Source: Trichopria drosophilae
Taxonomy: Eukaryota > Arthropoda > Insecta > Hymenoptera > Diapriidae
Length of the DNA stretch: 64,000 nucleotides
Reading direction: 5' to 3'
Assembly: GCA_030407085.1 (NCBI GenBank)
Contig: CM059583.1
Span: 208,194,001-208,258,000 of the forward strand
In this document: piece after piece, positions 37,601 through 49,600 of the stretch
How positions within the stretch are numbered: the first letter of the stretch is position 1
Layout of the letters: the number at the start of each line of letters is the position of its first letter
Notes under the pieces: model-generated
Told to the model about the DNA's origin: nothing
The model's input: only the letters and a program-made list of their open reading frames with translations
The model's database searches: none
Program-made: the position numbers and the translations under genes

Positions 37601-40600
37601 AGTAAAAAATGATTAATTACAAAGCAAAAACTGGGTCACTAATTGAATAGTAACCATTTTCACCAATAAATAATAAAACGTTACTAATTACACTTTTAGA
37701 TCAGTAGAGTTTTATTAATAAATTATTAGTTTCAACACAAACTTATAAACTTGTATATTAGATCATTTTAATTTGCAAGCTATCGGCAACTAATAATAAT
37801 TAACGCCAGTTGAACCATGACTATTTAACATCATACCTAAACATAAATAACAATCCAAGTTTTTAGTCATCGTCGAATTAACGAACCCGGAAAACTTGCT
37901 TTGCAGGTCTAACTTTCTTTAGTATTCCATCGGTTATTTTTATCCCTTGTAGTCTATAGAAGATTTTCGAGTAGGAAAAGACATGAGTAAAAATTAAGGC
38001 AATTGCGCATGCGCGCAGCAGTGCCGCGAACGGGACAAACTTTTTCAAGTCATCTGTTTATTTTGCAGGGCAGTACGGAACTCGGAGAGCCGCTCAAAGT
38101 CGAAAAGATTGGAGAAACCTATTTACCATACTTGGTATTTTTGGAGTACATCAACGCTTTGAGCACCGAAAAGTTTGCGTAAGTACACATTTCAGTTCAT
38201 CACTTGATCTAATTTATTTTAGAAGCTAAATAACATCAGCAAATATGTGGATTTAATATCGGTAACCTTTTCTTTAATGGAACTGTAGTGAACTAAATCA
38301 TAATCGAAATAGAACAGGTTTTTTTAAGGTTGCTTCTTGAATAAATACAGATTGTTTTCCCTCTATGGTAATTTTGATTCATAAAATTATTTTACAATTG
38401 TTACAATATTTCATCTCATGTTATGATTGATACATTAAACATAATAAAATTAAAAACCATTAATTCTATATACTTATTAAGTATTTAAAGTATGATACAA
38501 TTTCACTAAATTATGTCTTTTTAAGGTTGCTTCTTGAATAAATACACTCTAAATTACTTAAAGTGAAAATTGAGTCACTCTCTGCTAAAGACGACTTTTT
38601 CACTATTTCTAAAGTGAAAATTTCACTTTATTAGAGTGACACGTTTCTATCTACTTTTAATAAAGTGAGATTTCCACTTTAAAGCTGGTAAAAAGCTTTT
38701 TACTTTAAGAAATTTAGAGTGTAAGAATGGTTAAATTAAAATACAGTAAAGTATTTCGTTTTAAAATAAATTTGTTAACTACAGATGAAATCAACTTACT
38801 TCTGAGTATTTTTGGCTTATTCAAGGGTATTTATTGTCAATAATATAATTTATTTTACATCCTCTTTTTTCAGACCAGGAACGTACAACTTATTTAAACA
38901 AAACTGTAACTGCTTCTCCGATGAAGTGAGCAATTTCTTAGTTGGAACTGGAATACCTAAATATATTTTGGATCTCCCAGAAGAAATATTAAGAACGTAA
39001 GTATAATCTTCTAATATGGATGAAAAATAAGAATACCCCCACCCCTGTGAAATGCTTGACTTTTGGATACATGAATCTGTCTAAATAAAACATCATTGAA
39101 TTATAATTGCGAAGTATAGAGACGCCCTCGTATCTCATATCAGCATCTGACGAACTTAAGAATAATAAATTTAGTTATAGAGAAAGACAGAGTTTATTAA
39201 ATATTTCCCATGACTTTTGATGTAAAAAAGGTTTGACGAGTTGCTCAATAACTTCAGATGAATTGTTATTTTTTTTTGTTTTATTTTTATAGTACCCTTA
39301 TTCTTTTACCTCAGTTTTCAGTACCAGATTAATACGACAGAACTTAAATTGAAGGTTCTTCTAACTAACCGGTCATGGTGTGAAAATCAAATTGACATTG
39401 GGATTTTTCCATCCGAAATAATAATTAAGAGAGAACTTTTTCAAACATTTAACATTTGAACGATGGTCAATGTATTTAGATTACTGATTTATATTTCTAC
39501 TTGTAATCTTGTTTCTTTATCGATGAATTTATGTAGTATGAATAACATACAAGATCGTCAAGATATTAATTTTAAAAATTATTTGGAAATCAAGGCCAGT
39601 TGGACAAGCTTTGGCACCTTTGGTGGAGAGTTTGAGCAGAGGGGCAAGTACAGGCTGCACTGTTGGTCAAAGATTTGTCGAGCCCAGAATCAACAGGGAA
39701 GTTTCACCAGAATACGAATTGCTGAATACGGCAATAGAAGAAGCAAGGTATTTATCATATTTGTTAGTCTGATTTATAGAAATTGTTTTCCCTGTATGGC
39801 AATTTGGATTCCTAAAATTATTTTACAATTATATCATTCATTAACATCGTGAAACATCTCAGGTTATGATTGATACATTAAATATAATAACATTAAAAAC
39901 AATAAATTCTATATACTTATTAAGTATTTAAAGTATGATACAATTTCACTAAAACACCTCAAGACTTTTGGTGCAGTTTCTACTAAATCTGGATTCATAA
40001 TTTAATTAAATCAACATCGGCATACAATATTAGTAGAAGAACTATCAACAATCAATGCTGTTATTTCAGAACATTAAAAACTATATAAAATTAGAGTACA
40101 TAACAATATTTAGTAATAAACAGAAGAAAATAACACCGAAACAATTTTACTGGCAAACATCTGCATATCTTGAACGTATAAAATATTAAATTGTGTATTC
40201 GTGGCAGTGGAATAAAACGTTAAGAATTTTAATAGCTATGAGTAAATGTGTGAAAGCGCCAGAAAAACAATTTTTGAATCATGAGTTGTTTTTAGCGTTG
40301 GAACTTATCCAACACAGTTATTTCCCTATAAATCTAGCCAAAATGAAATAAAGCTAAACATTCTGTCACAATACATTCATATGGTGTAAATTCGAATTTT
40401 TGCTCACGTACACAAATTCAGTTTCATTCTCGTTCGAGAGAAAATGATGAAAACTGCCAATGAAATTCCCCTAATTAGACTTGTAGTATATTTCAAAATA
40501 AAATATTTCCAGGCTTAACTCAATTGCTTTGGCTGAGAAAAGAAACGTCATAAACGAAAAGTTAGCAAAAAAGGAACGAAAGAAAAAAAAGAAGAAGAAG

Positions 40601-43600
40601 GAAAAACGAGACAAAAGTGAGAGACGAGATAGTGAGAGTGGAAGTAACAACACAAGTACCGGCACAGGCATGTCTGACAGCGATACAGGCAAGTTATATT
40701 TTACCTTTTTTCAACCAAGAAGAAATATTTCGAGCGCAATTTTCAAAATAAGACGGCCATTTAAAGTCAATATTATACAAAATTGTAGGCTCGATGGGCG
40801 GAGGCCAGGCATTTGGGAACAACGTCGAGTCACAAGATGCTGAAATGCTTCGGGATGACCAGGCAGAGCAAGGCGAAGTAAAACGTCCCAGAGAACCACC
40901 TATCGTTTTTAAAAGTGATGCAGACCTTCCTGCAGAATTTAAAACGTTAAGACGCATCTTGGATGGTAAGGTGAACGAGAATGAAATAACGAGCATCGAG
41001 GAACTTCGACAGTATATAGTGGAGGATGAAGGCTCTTGGGCGTTAGGCGATAATTTCCTGACTTTCGTTGGTAAGATTTCTATTTTTTAATACTGTCTGA
41101 TTCGCATTGATTGATAAATTACCAAAAATTTATGTATTTTATTTGATTAAATCTTTCAAGTGCAATAAAATTTTTGTTACAGGTCGAATTTTGTGCGATA
41201 AATCGCTGGAACCGGAAGTTCGACGGACTTTCCTCAACATTCTCTCGGTCGCAGCTTTAAAAGATGATGTTATTTTACTCCTTCATCAAGACAGGAGAGA
41301 ACACATCATAATGAACTACGCATATGACATTGACCGACATCCAGTTGAGGAACAATTACCTCTAGCTACATTTGTAAGTAAAGTTCTTAATATTTGTGTA
41401 TAAATATATTTGTTATAAGATATTGCTATGGATGTTTACTTACACATATGAAAGAAGTTAATGACAAATAATTAGAACATCTAAAACAGTTTTGAAATCA
41501 ATTTATTTAAAAACACAGATGAAGATGAAAAAACACGTCGATCGATATTGACACAAGAATTATTTTAGGTTGCGAATATGTTCGAGAATTTCAGCAGTTC
41601 TGAGTGGTTGCTGTACATTTCGTCGTGGCCATACCAGAATCAAACAATCAGCAACATCAGGGTAACGACGAAAGTGGCCGTTCACTCTTTATTGTCGGAT
41701 TCTCTGGAACTGCAGGCCCGCGGAATCGCCATCATTCACAATCTTGCCTTTAAGGAGGTAAAATCTGTGGTCTGTATCCTTCTTTTTTGCTGCAATTTAA
41801 CAGTAATACTTTATAATACACCCAGCTCATCCTCTTATTTTCTGCTTTTTAACATAACATAATGATATTAAACATGCTTAATTTACAATGTTTTCGAGAA
41901 ATATTTTGTATTTAAATGTACATTTCAATGGTTTCTTTAAATATATGAAACGAGAAGATTATTTTTGTTTCTGAATATCGGTTCCAATAGTCTATAGGTA
42001 ATACTTGTCATATTAAAAAACATTTTCTGTTAAATTAATATAATTCATTTGATACTTTTATAATTAAATGAATTAATTTAGATTGCATTTTTCTTTTTGT
42101 TTATTTATATATTTATTTGATTACCTGCTTAAAAATACTTTAATCATAGCGTTAAGCAAACTTATAGTTTATGTATGCAATAAATAATTATTAGACAGTC
42201 GTAACGTGAGTTTCTGAAAAAACCATCCGAGAATAACATATCTGGAATGTAGGACGAAATAGTGGTATCTTTATTCCAGAATAGAAATGCTACCTTTATT
42301 ATTCGTAACTCTAACCCGAAGCTCCTTGCATCATCGCTGCAGCGCACGAATGTTATTGGCTACGCTGCTTCCAGTAACAAATTTCATTAACATCGATCGA
42401 ACTCCCTAGTGTTTAACTCTCTAAATTTATTTTATTGTTTATTATTGTATGTCGGAAATTTTTGCAATTGCGTAAAAAACAACTTAATAGGATTTATATA
42501 AAAACTAATCTTTTTAACGTAGTACATGATTAATATTATTCTAATTAATGCGTTGTCATGAACCGTTCCTCTTTATTAATTTTCAAAATTCATGGCCGTA
42601 ATAGTTTTATATGAAACCACTAAATGCGGTAACTCTCTTAGGATCGGGAGCACCGTTAAAAAAACCATATCTTTGCTACTTTTCAGTTAAACAACAAACA
42701 AAAAGCACGTATCGGCTTATTTTCGATGCTTTGACAAAATAAATTAGATGATATTCTATTTTTCGAATGAAAATATACTGTGGAATACCCATTGTGAATT
42801 AAGCTCGAGAACTGGGAACTTTTCAATATCCACTAGGATCCAGTATGAACGAGAAGAAAGGGTGATTCTTATGTATTTTGACTCATAGAATTCCAAATAG
42901 GATGTCAACATTCGTAAAAAGTAGTCGATTTTTTGTTATAAGTCAATGTTTAAACAAATAAGAGGTTTTTCGTTCGGGCCAAAGTTTTTCTATTAATTTA
43001 GGCAAATTAAAGAAGAATATAAGTTTGCTAGTTAAATATTACAATTGTTGAATTTGGAGACATGCACAGTACATTGGCCATGCTGGTAATGCGATAATTA
43101 AACGATTTAGTTAACCCGTTTCCGCCCAAAATGCCGTAAATTTCACTACATTTTAATCGTCACTTTTCTTATAGAAACTAACGATAAATAATTCTGAATA
43201 TTTAGATTCTATAGTTTTCAACCCTCCTCTTTCCGAATCCGAAGTCCGTTTTTCGCTAGGAGCAGCCATTTTTTTTAAATATGGCGGCGAAAAGGCAAAA
43301 AATAGACAAAATTTCGATTTTTGGATCGGTTTTTCATGTTTTTCAATGGGTTTGCGATGACCGATCATTCCAAAGACCTGGAACTGGTGGAATAATGAGT
43401 TTGACTAAAAGTTGACATGATCAGATATGCAAAATATAAGATGGCCGATCCAAGATGGCGGATTTTTCGCCGAATTTTGTGTTTTTATAGCATTTCCGAC
43501 TATATAATATAAAATTCTATATCTAATTTTCACTTTCCGATACACCGAGAAAATAAACTAAACAAACATACTTATTTTAAATATATTACGGTTTAAGAAG

Positions 43601-46600
43601 AAACAAATTTTCGAAGACTTGTCTTCATTTTGAATTTTTATGGTACATAAGAGCCACGATGAGCTTCTACTATTGGATTTTATCTAATTATGGAAGGGAA
43701 ACATGGATCTTTATGAAAGGTTGGAAAACACTCAATAAGAAATTAAGCAGTGCAATCGCCAGAAGAATATTTCTATTGAAATGTCGATCAAAAGGATTCC
43801 TACCTAAACATATTTATAAACTGGATTTATCACGCCATTTTCATTTTTATAGAAACTACAATAACACTAAAATTCGTTCTTTCATCACTAATTATAAGAA
43901 AAACATTCTGACAATTTGTCAATGTTTTTCCTAGATAGTTATGTAATCATATCATTTTTCTTACAATTGTTATTCATTTGAACATCATCTTTTTTATTGT
44001 GATTCATTTTTTCATTCTTTTTTATTGCTATTCATTTTTTCATTTTTTATTGTATTTCATTTTTTTCATTTTTAATTTGTATTATTATTATATTACAGAA
44101 TAAATTTCTGAAGAGGGTCAAAAATTCTTGACCGAAACGTTATTTTCTTCGTTTTAATTTCTATATCTAATTTTCACTATCCGATACACCGAGAAAATAA
44201 ACTAAACAAACATACTTATTTTAAATATATTACGGATTAAGAAGAAACAAATTTTCGAAGACTTGTCTTCATTTTGAATATATAATATAAAACCCGCGAG
44301 TAACCATTTTCATTTCGGACATGCAACGTTTTGTATTTTCCTCCGCCATCTTGGAACCGCCATTTGGAATTTCGTGTATCGGATAGAAGATACTGTTACA
44401 AATGATTGTGTAAATCAATAATAAGTGCGTACAACAATATTTATTAATAGCTAATAATAATGTCGGAAATGCTATAAAAACACAAAATTCTGCGAATAAT
44501 CAGCCATCTGGGATCCGCCATCTTATATTTTGCATATCTGATCATGTCAACTTTTTGTCAAACTCATTATGCCACCAGATCCAGGTCTTTGGAATGATCG
44601 GTCAGCGCGAACCTTTTGAAAAACATGAAAAACCGATTCAAAAATCGAAATTTTCTCTATTTTTTTTGCCTTTTCGCCGCCATATTTAAAAAATGGCTGC
44701 TCCTAGCGAAAACCGGACTTCGGATTCGGAAAGAGGAGGGTTGAAAACTGTAGAATCTAAATATTCAGAATTATTAATCGTTAGTTTCTATAAGAAATGT
44801 GACGATTAAAATGTGAAATTTACGGCATTTTGAGCGGAAACGGGTTAATCCAGCATGTCAGATAGTGGGGATAAGAATTTGCTATTTAATTTTGAAGCAG
44901 TCGGGAACACACAACACCTCGAGAAACACGACTTAATTTGTAACACTCTTCATTGTAAATATAATTCATTAAGAACATTATCGATCGTGATATTCTTATT
45001 TGAACGTCTCATAATATAGTCCTTAAAATCTAAAAACAATGGTAACTATGGTTTTTTGAAATTTCAAGTAACAGCTCCTTTTCAAGATATCAACAAATAT
45101 CTCGAATGAATGACCTTTAGTATCAAAGTTGTTGAAAATTCACAGATAAAATGATTATATACTTTTAAAATATAAAACCTTTATCCGCAGAGAAAAAATA
45201 ACTTTTTCCAATTTGTTTAAACAAATACTATGTATTGCTATGCAAATACTATTATAGCAATGCTAGCAACGTGGAATTTCAGAAAATTTATATTTTCCTT
45301 AATTTTTTTTGTAATGAACAAAATGAGCGACGTCTAGTAAAAATGGGAGCGTCCCGAAAGCGTCCATTTAGCGTCAAATTAGGTGTTATTCGTTAATATT
45401 AATGAGAAGCTATACCAACGTCCATTTCGAATACTCAGAGAATTTTCTTGAAATTTTGGAGAATTCCAAAAATTTTAATTTTTGCAAATGCTGAAAATAT
45501 GAATTAGTCTGTATTAGTTCACTTGAACTCAACCCTCATTTAAAAACTCGAAAATTTTGTTAGATCACTCGACGATTTTGAGGTATTTGAGAATTCTGAA
45601 AATTTTTATTAGACTAAATTATAACCGACGAAGTTGATTATAAGGTACCCTAATTTGGGAAAGAAAATCTCCCGTAAATGTAAAAGTTCTCCCTGGGAAT
45701 ATCCGACCCGAATTCGAAATAAACCCATGGACGCCCAACACCTTCCCGAGAAACCTCTCATAGGGGGTGCGGGTCGAAAAACCGACAAATCAAAAAGCCG
45801 ACAGGTCAAAAAACCGACAGTCAAAATACTCAGATTCAAAAAGCCGACAGGCAAAAAACTGACACTTCAAAATGCCGACAGTAAAAAAACCCGAATTGTC
45901 ATAATACCGACAGTCAAAAAACCGACTGGCAAAGAGCCGACAGACAAGCAGCAATACGTAAAAAAGCCGATAGTAGAAAAACCGGGTGTAGGTCGAAAAA
46001 CCGACAAATCAAAAAGTCGACAGGTCAAAAAACCGACAGACAAAATATCGATATTCAAATAGCCGACAGGCAAACAGTCGATATTTCAAATGCCGATAAA
46101 CAAGCAGCCGACACGTCAAAAAGCCGAAAGACAAAAAACCGACGGTAGAAAAACCGAATTGTCATAATACCAACAGTCACATAACCGACACTTTGAAGAA
46201 TAGACTGCCAAAAAGCCGACACATAAAAAAATAGACACATCGACAAACGGGTAGCCAATTTTTGAAGTGTCAGTTTTTTTTACTGTCGGCTTTTCGATTG
46301 TCGGCTTTTTGGGAGTCAGCTCTTTAAAATGTCAGTTATTTGAATGTCGGTATCATGACATTTCAGTTTTTCAAATGTCGATTTTTTGCTTGTCGGTTTT
46401 TTGAATATCGGTATTATGTCATTCGGTTTTTCTACTATCGGCTTTTTTACGTATCGCTGCTTGTCTGTCGGTTTTTGAAATGTCGGATTTTTCACTGTCG
46501 GTTTTTTGACTGTCGGTATTATGACAATTAGAGTTCTTTTACTGTCGGCATTTTGAAGTGTCGGTTTTTTGCCTGTCGGCTTTTTGAATGTCGGTATTTT

Positions 46601-49600
46601 GACTGTCGGTTTTTTGACCTGTCGGCGTTTTGAATTGTCGGTTTTTCAACCCGCACCCCTCATAGGGCGTTCTGCAAACCTAAAATATGTCGAATTTCAC
46701 TCTTTATAGCGTTCATAATACAGCGTCACTGAAATTTGCACTAAATCTAACATCCACTCCGTAAGGTGTGCAATCTATTGAAATATACGCTTGCCAAACG
46801 CTCCCGGGACGCTTTAACGTACGCTTCATTTTTACCAAGTGGCAGTTTGTTCTACATAACACAGTACAGATTATTTTTCAGATTTACTCTGTAAACATGC
46901 TCATGATTCATAGTATTTAATTATCATAAAATATTGAAGATTTACAAAACTCAAACTTAAAATAACCATAACTCTTAAAGAAAATCTGTTCAAGAAAAAA
47001 AATCTGAAAGCTTTTCATTCTTAAATTGTCTAAATTTGAAAAAGTGTTGGTCCGGAACAAAACACAACTTTTTCTTATTTGTTTAAAGAATGGCTTATAA
47101 CAATAAATGTATCACTTTCTATGAATCTTAATCTACAGATACGGATTCCGTACAAAATAAATTTTTCCCGCGGATTTCCTGGTATTCACCGGTATTCAGC
47201 ACCCAGATTAACTGTATTTTCCTGTTGTTATCGTATAAAATTGATTTAGCAGTTTCTTGGATCTGTCTGGAACTCGGAATGAAATGTACGTTAAATAAAA
47301 GAAATTGCTAAAGATATTCAGAAATATCAGCAATTGATGGAACACGTAACAATGGCCTTTATTTTGATCAGTAATTTATGTTTATAAACGTTTAACTGAT
47401 TAACTTTTAATAAGATTACTTTTAACGTGTAAATTACATATAAATGATTAAACTATTTGTTAAGAAATTATTACTTTATATCTGCTTATTGTTTGGATAA
47501 ATTACATGCTTCATTAAAATATAAATATATATTAGACGCAATTAAATGTCGCTAATTTGTAAACAGTTAACATTTATTTTTTATTAAAAAACACTAATTA
47601 ACATAATGAACTTTATTATAAATGTGCTAGTAAGAGAATACGGAATGTCCCAGTAGCTGAACACGTACTTAACGGCAGTTAAAGGTGAATGCATTTCTGG
47701 TGCTATTTTATTAATTTTATCGATGATTTATAAAAAGTACACAGGCTTACAATCATAATTATCATATGAGTTTGAAAATATTGAGAATGTTCTTTTAAGA
47801 AAAAAGAAGTTCCTAATCTCAATTTTGTTTATTTAGATTTATACATTTTCAATATTTTATCATAATTATGTTCAATAACTTAATGTATTACTTTAGATTT
47901 TATATTATTTTACATTCAACCCTACATACAAGGATTTCTTTTATTTTCTATTATTTATTTTTTCCAAAGTCAATTTTCTTGAAAGTTCGATTACTGGGAC
48001 ATTCACCTTTCTGTTTCTTTTGAAAACCGATTCTTTTGAGATTCGTGGAAATCGATCGAAATTTGTGTCAATAAAAACATTACGTCCATGTAACAAACGG
48101 ATACGTCTCTAGGAGTTGGTTACTGTTTTTTGCAGAGAATGCTCAAATGCAAAAGTCTCCGGCAACTTTTACCGAAAGGCAGCGTTTCTAAGGTATATTC
48201 GGTTAACATTTTATTTTCTTCCGCGTTACGTTTGCCGATAATTTGGGACTAAAGTTATAAATGATGGATATTAAATAATTACTTATTGACTTTCTGAAAA
48301 TTAATAAATTACCATAACAGAAATTTTCTTGTTTATAAAACCATATATGTTCAAAGGTTTTGTACATTTAGATATTTATTTAATTATACGCAAGTCAAAG
48401 ATTAGTTAATTTAAGAACATTTTTCTCGTTTCACGTATTTTTAATTACGCCAATTCAAATAAGTATTTATTTGTATGTGCAAATTCATCTCGTTCTTGAT
48501 CCGTCTATTGCTTTATAGGTTGCCTAGTGATAAGAAACATTCCATACATTTTTTCATTTTTTATAATATGTTTTGCTTTCGAAATTTATGGTATTGCATC
48601 CCCTTAACCCATTAACACCCAGATCTTGCTATTATTTTTTTGGCCTCAATCTCATGATCATGACAGAAGAATGATTATGGAAAACATACGTTCATGTTCT
48701 TTTTGGATATCCTATTTAAAAAACGGGCGTAAACTTCATTTTATCGGTCACAAAGATCAGTTATGCACAGAGACAAATAAAGTGTTAATGGTACCACGAA
48801 AAAATAGTAGAATCGATTTTAACCTCTTGAGTAGTAGAATTCACTATATGTAAGGTTAGCGTTGAGATTTGAGGTTACGTACGAACGATTTAACAATTTT
48901 ATTGTACCGTTTACCATGGAAATAGTTAATGCAACAACTTTTTCGATTTCCGGGCTTTACTAGTACAAAAAGGTTCGGTTAACTATTTCCTTTCTCTCTG
49001 TGTGGTGGCTTTTATATAAAAAATGCTATATTTTCACATAGAAGCAGCATAAAAATCTCATGTTTTTCTCTAAAACTCGTTAAGAAATTTGTTATAGTTC
49101 CTAAGACAATTTATTCAAATTAATATTTTCGAGGCCTTGTTGAGAAAATGACGGTTTACCCCGTTTCCGGAAATAGTAAAATGTTGTAACTGGTTCAGCA
49201 ATATACCGAGTGATGGATTTACCTGAAATTCGGTTTTCGAGGTCTCTGAATACGAATGTGGCATCGTGGCTAGCCCACCAAAACATTTGTCGTAATATAT
49301 GAATAGCAAATATTTAGCTGTTTTAGCAAACTATTATTGCTAGATTTGCTTTTGTAGCAATCAATTTGTAGCAAATGTCCTTTTGCTGAAATAGCCAAGA
49401 CATTTTTTGTGAAGATTATTGTGTTACTCCAAGCAGCTAATATGCGGCAGAAAAGTCTTCATTTTCAATTTATTCATATCCATCATGCAATACTATTTTT
49501 AAACTAGAGAGAGCTTTCATAACTTAAAAACTAATTGTAACTGGGACAAATAGAGCCATTCGAATAAAAAAGTTATAATTCATCTCTGCAGGTGTTCGAC

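Larger units (their letters stand above)
43111..44848. mobile_element. piggyBac-type MITE with about 385-bp arms, split by a Penelope-like insert
   Basis: TTAACCCGTTTCCGCCCAAA at 43111 and the inverse CGGAAACGGGTTAA ending 44848, with TTAA on both sides. Arms 43115-43500 and 44462-44844 are inverted copies (AAATGGCTGC, GGAAAGAGGAGGGTTGAAAA). The centre originally held about 185 bp; the rest is the Penelope element at 43515-44278. Confidence 0.88.
41758..49591 (+). other. Intron 9 of the DESI-PUL gene (7.8 kb)
   Basis: Bounded by GTAAAA and CTGCAG. Contains the piggyBac-type MITE with its Penelope insert and foldback copy 2. 46667-49591 is AT-rich with no element clearly delimited; a TTAACCCATTAACACC at 48605 looks like a single piggyBac-type end. 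Confidence 0.75.

Noticed and set aside
39463..39852. 129-codon open frame as a separate gene
   Set aside because: It overlaps exon 5 of the DESI-PUL gene in another frame; only the exon frame matches the conserved GQALAPL block.
40694..40996. 100-codon - strand frame opposite exon 7
   Set aside because: Shadow of the coding exon; the + strand has splice sites and conserved sequence.
45634..46062. Repetitive 142-codon open frame (KKPTDK-type) as a protein gene
   Set aside because: It is a product of the 15-bp tandem units of the foldback element; the other strand is equally open and there is no start context or domain.
45765..46658. CRISPR-like array of short regular repeats
   Set aside because: The units are contiguous without unique spacers, flip orientation at the centre, and sit in eukaryotic intronic DNA between an 8-bp target duplication.
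48605..48853. piggyBac-type MITE starting at TTAACCCATTAACACC
   Set aside because: No matching inverted end was found within a few kilobases.
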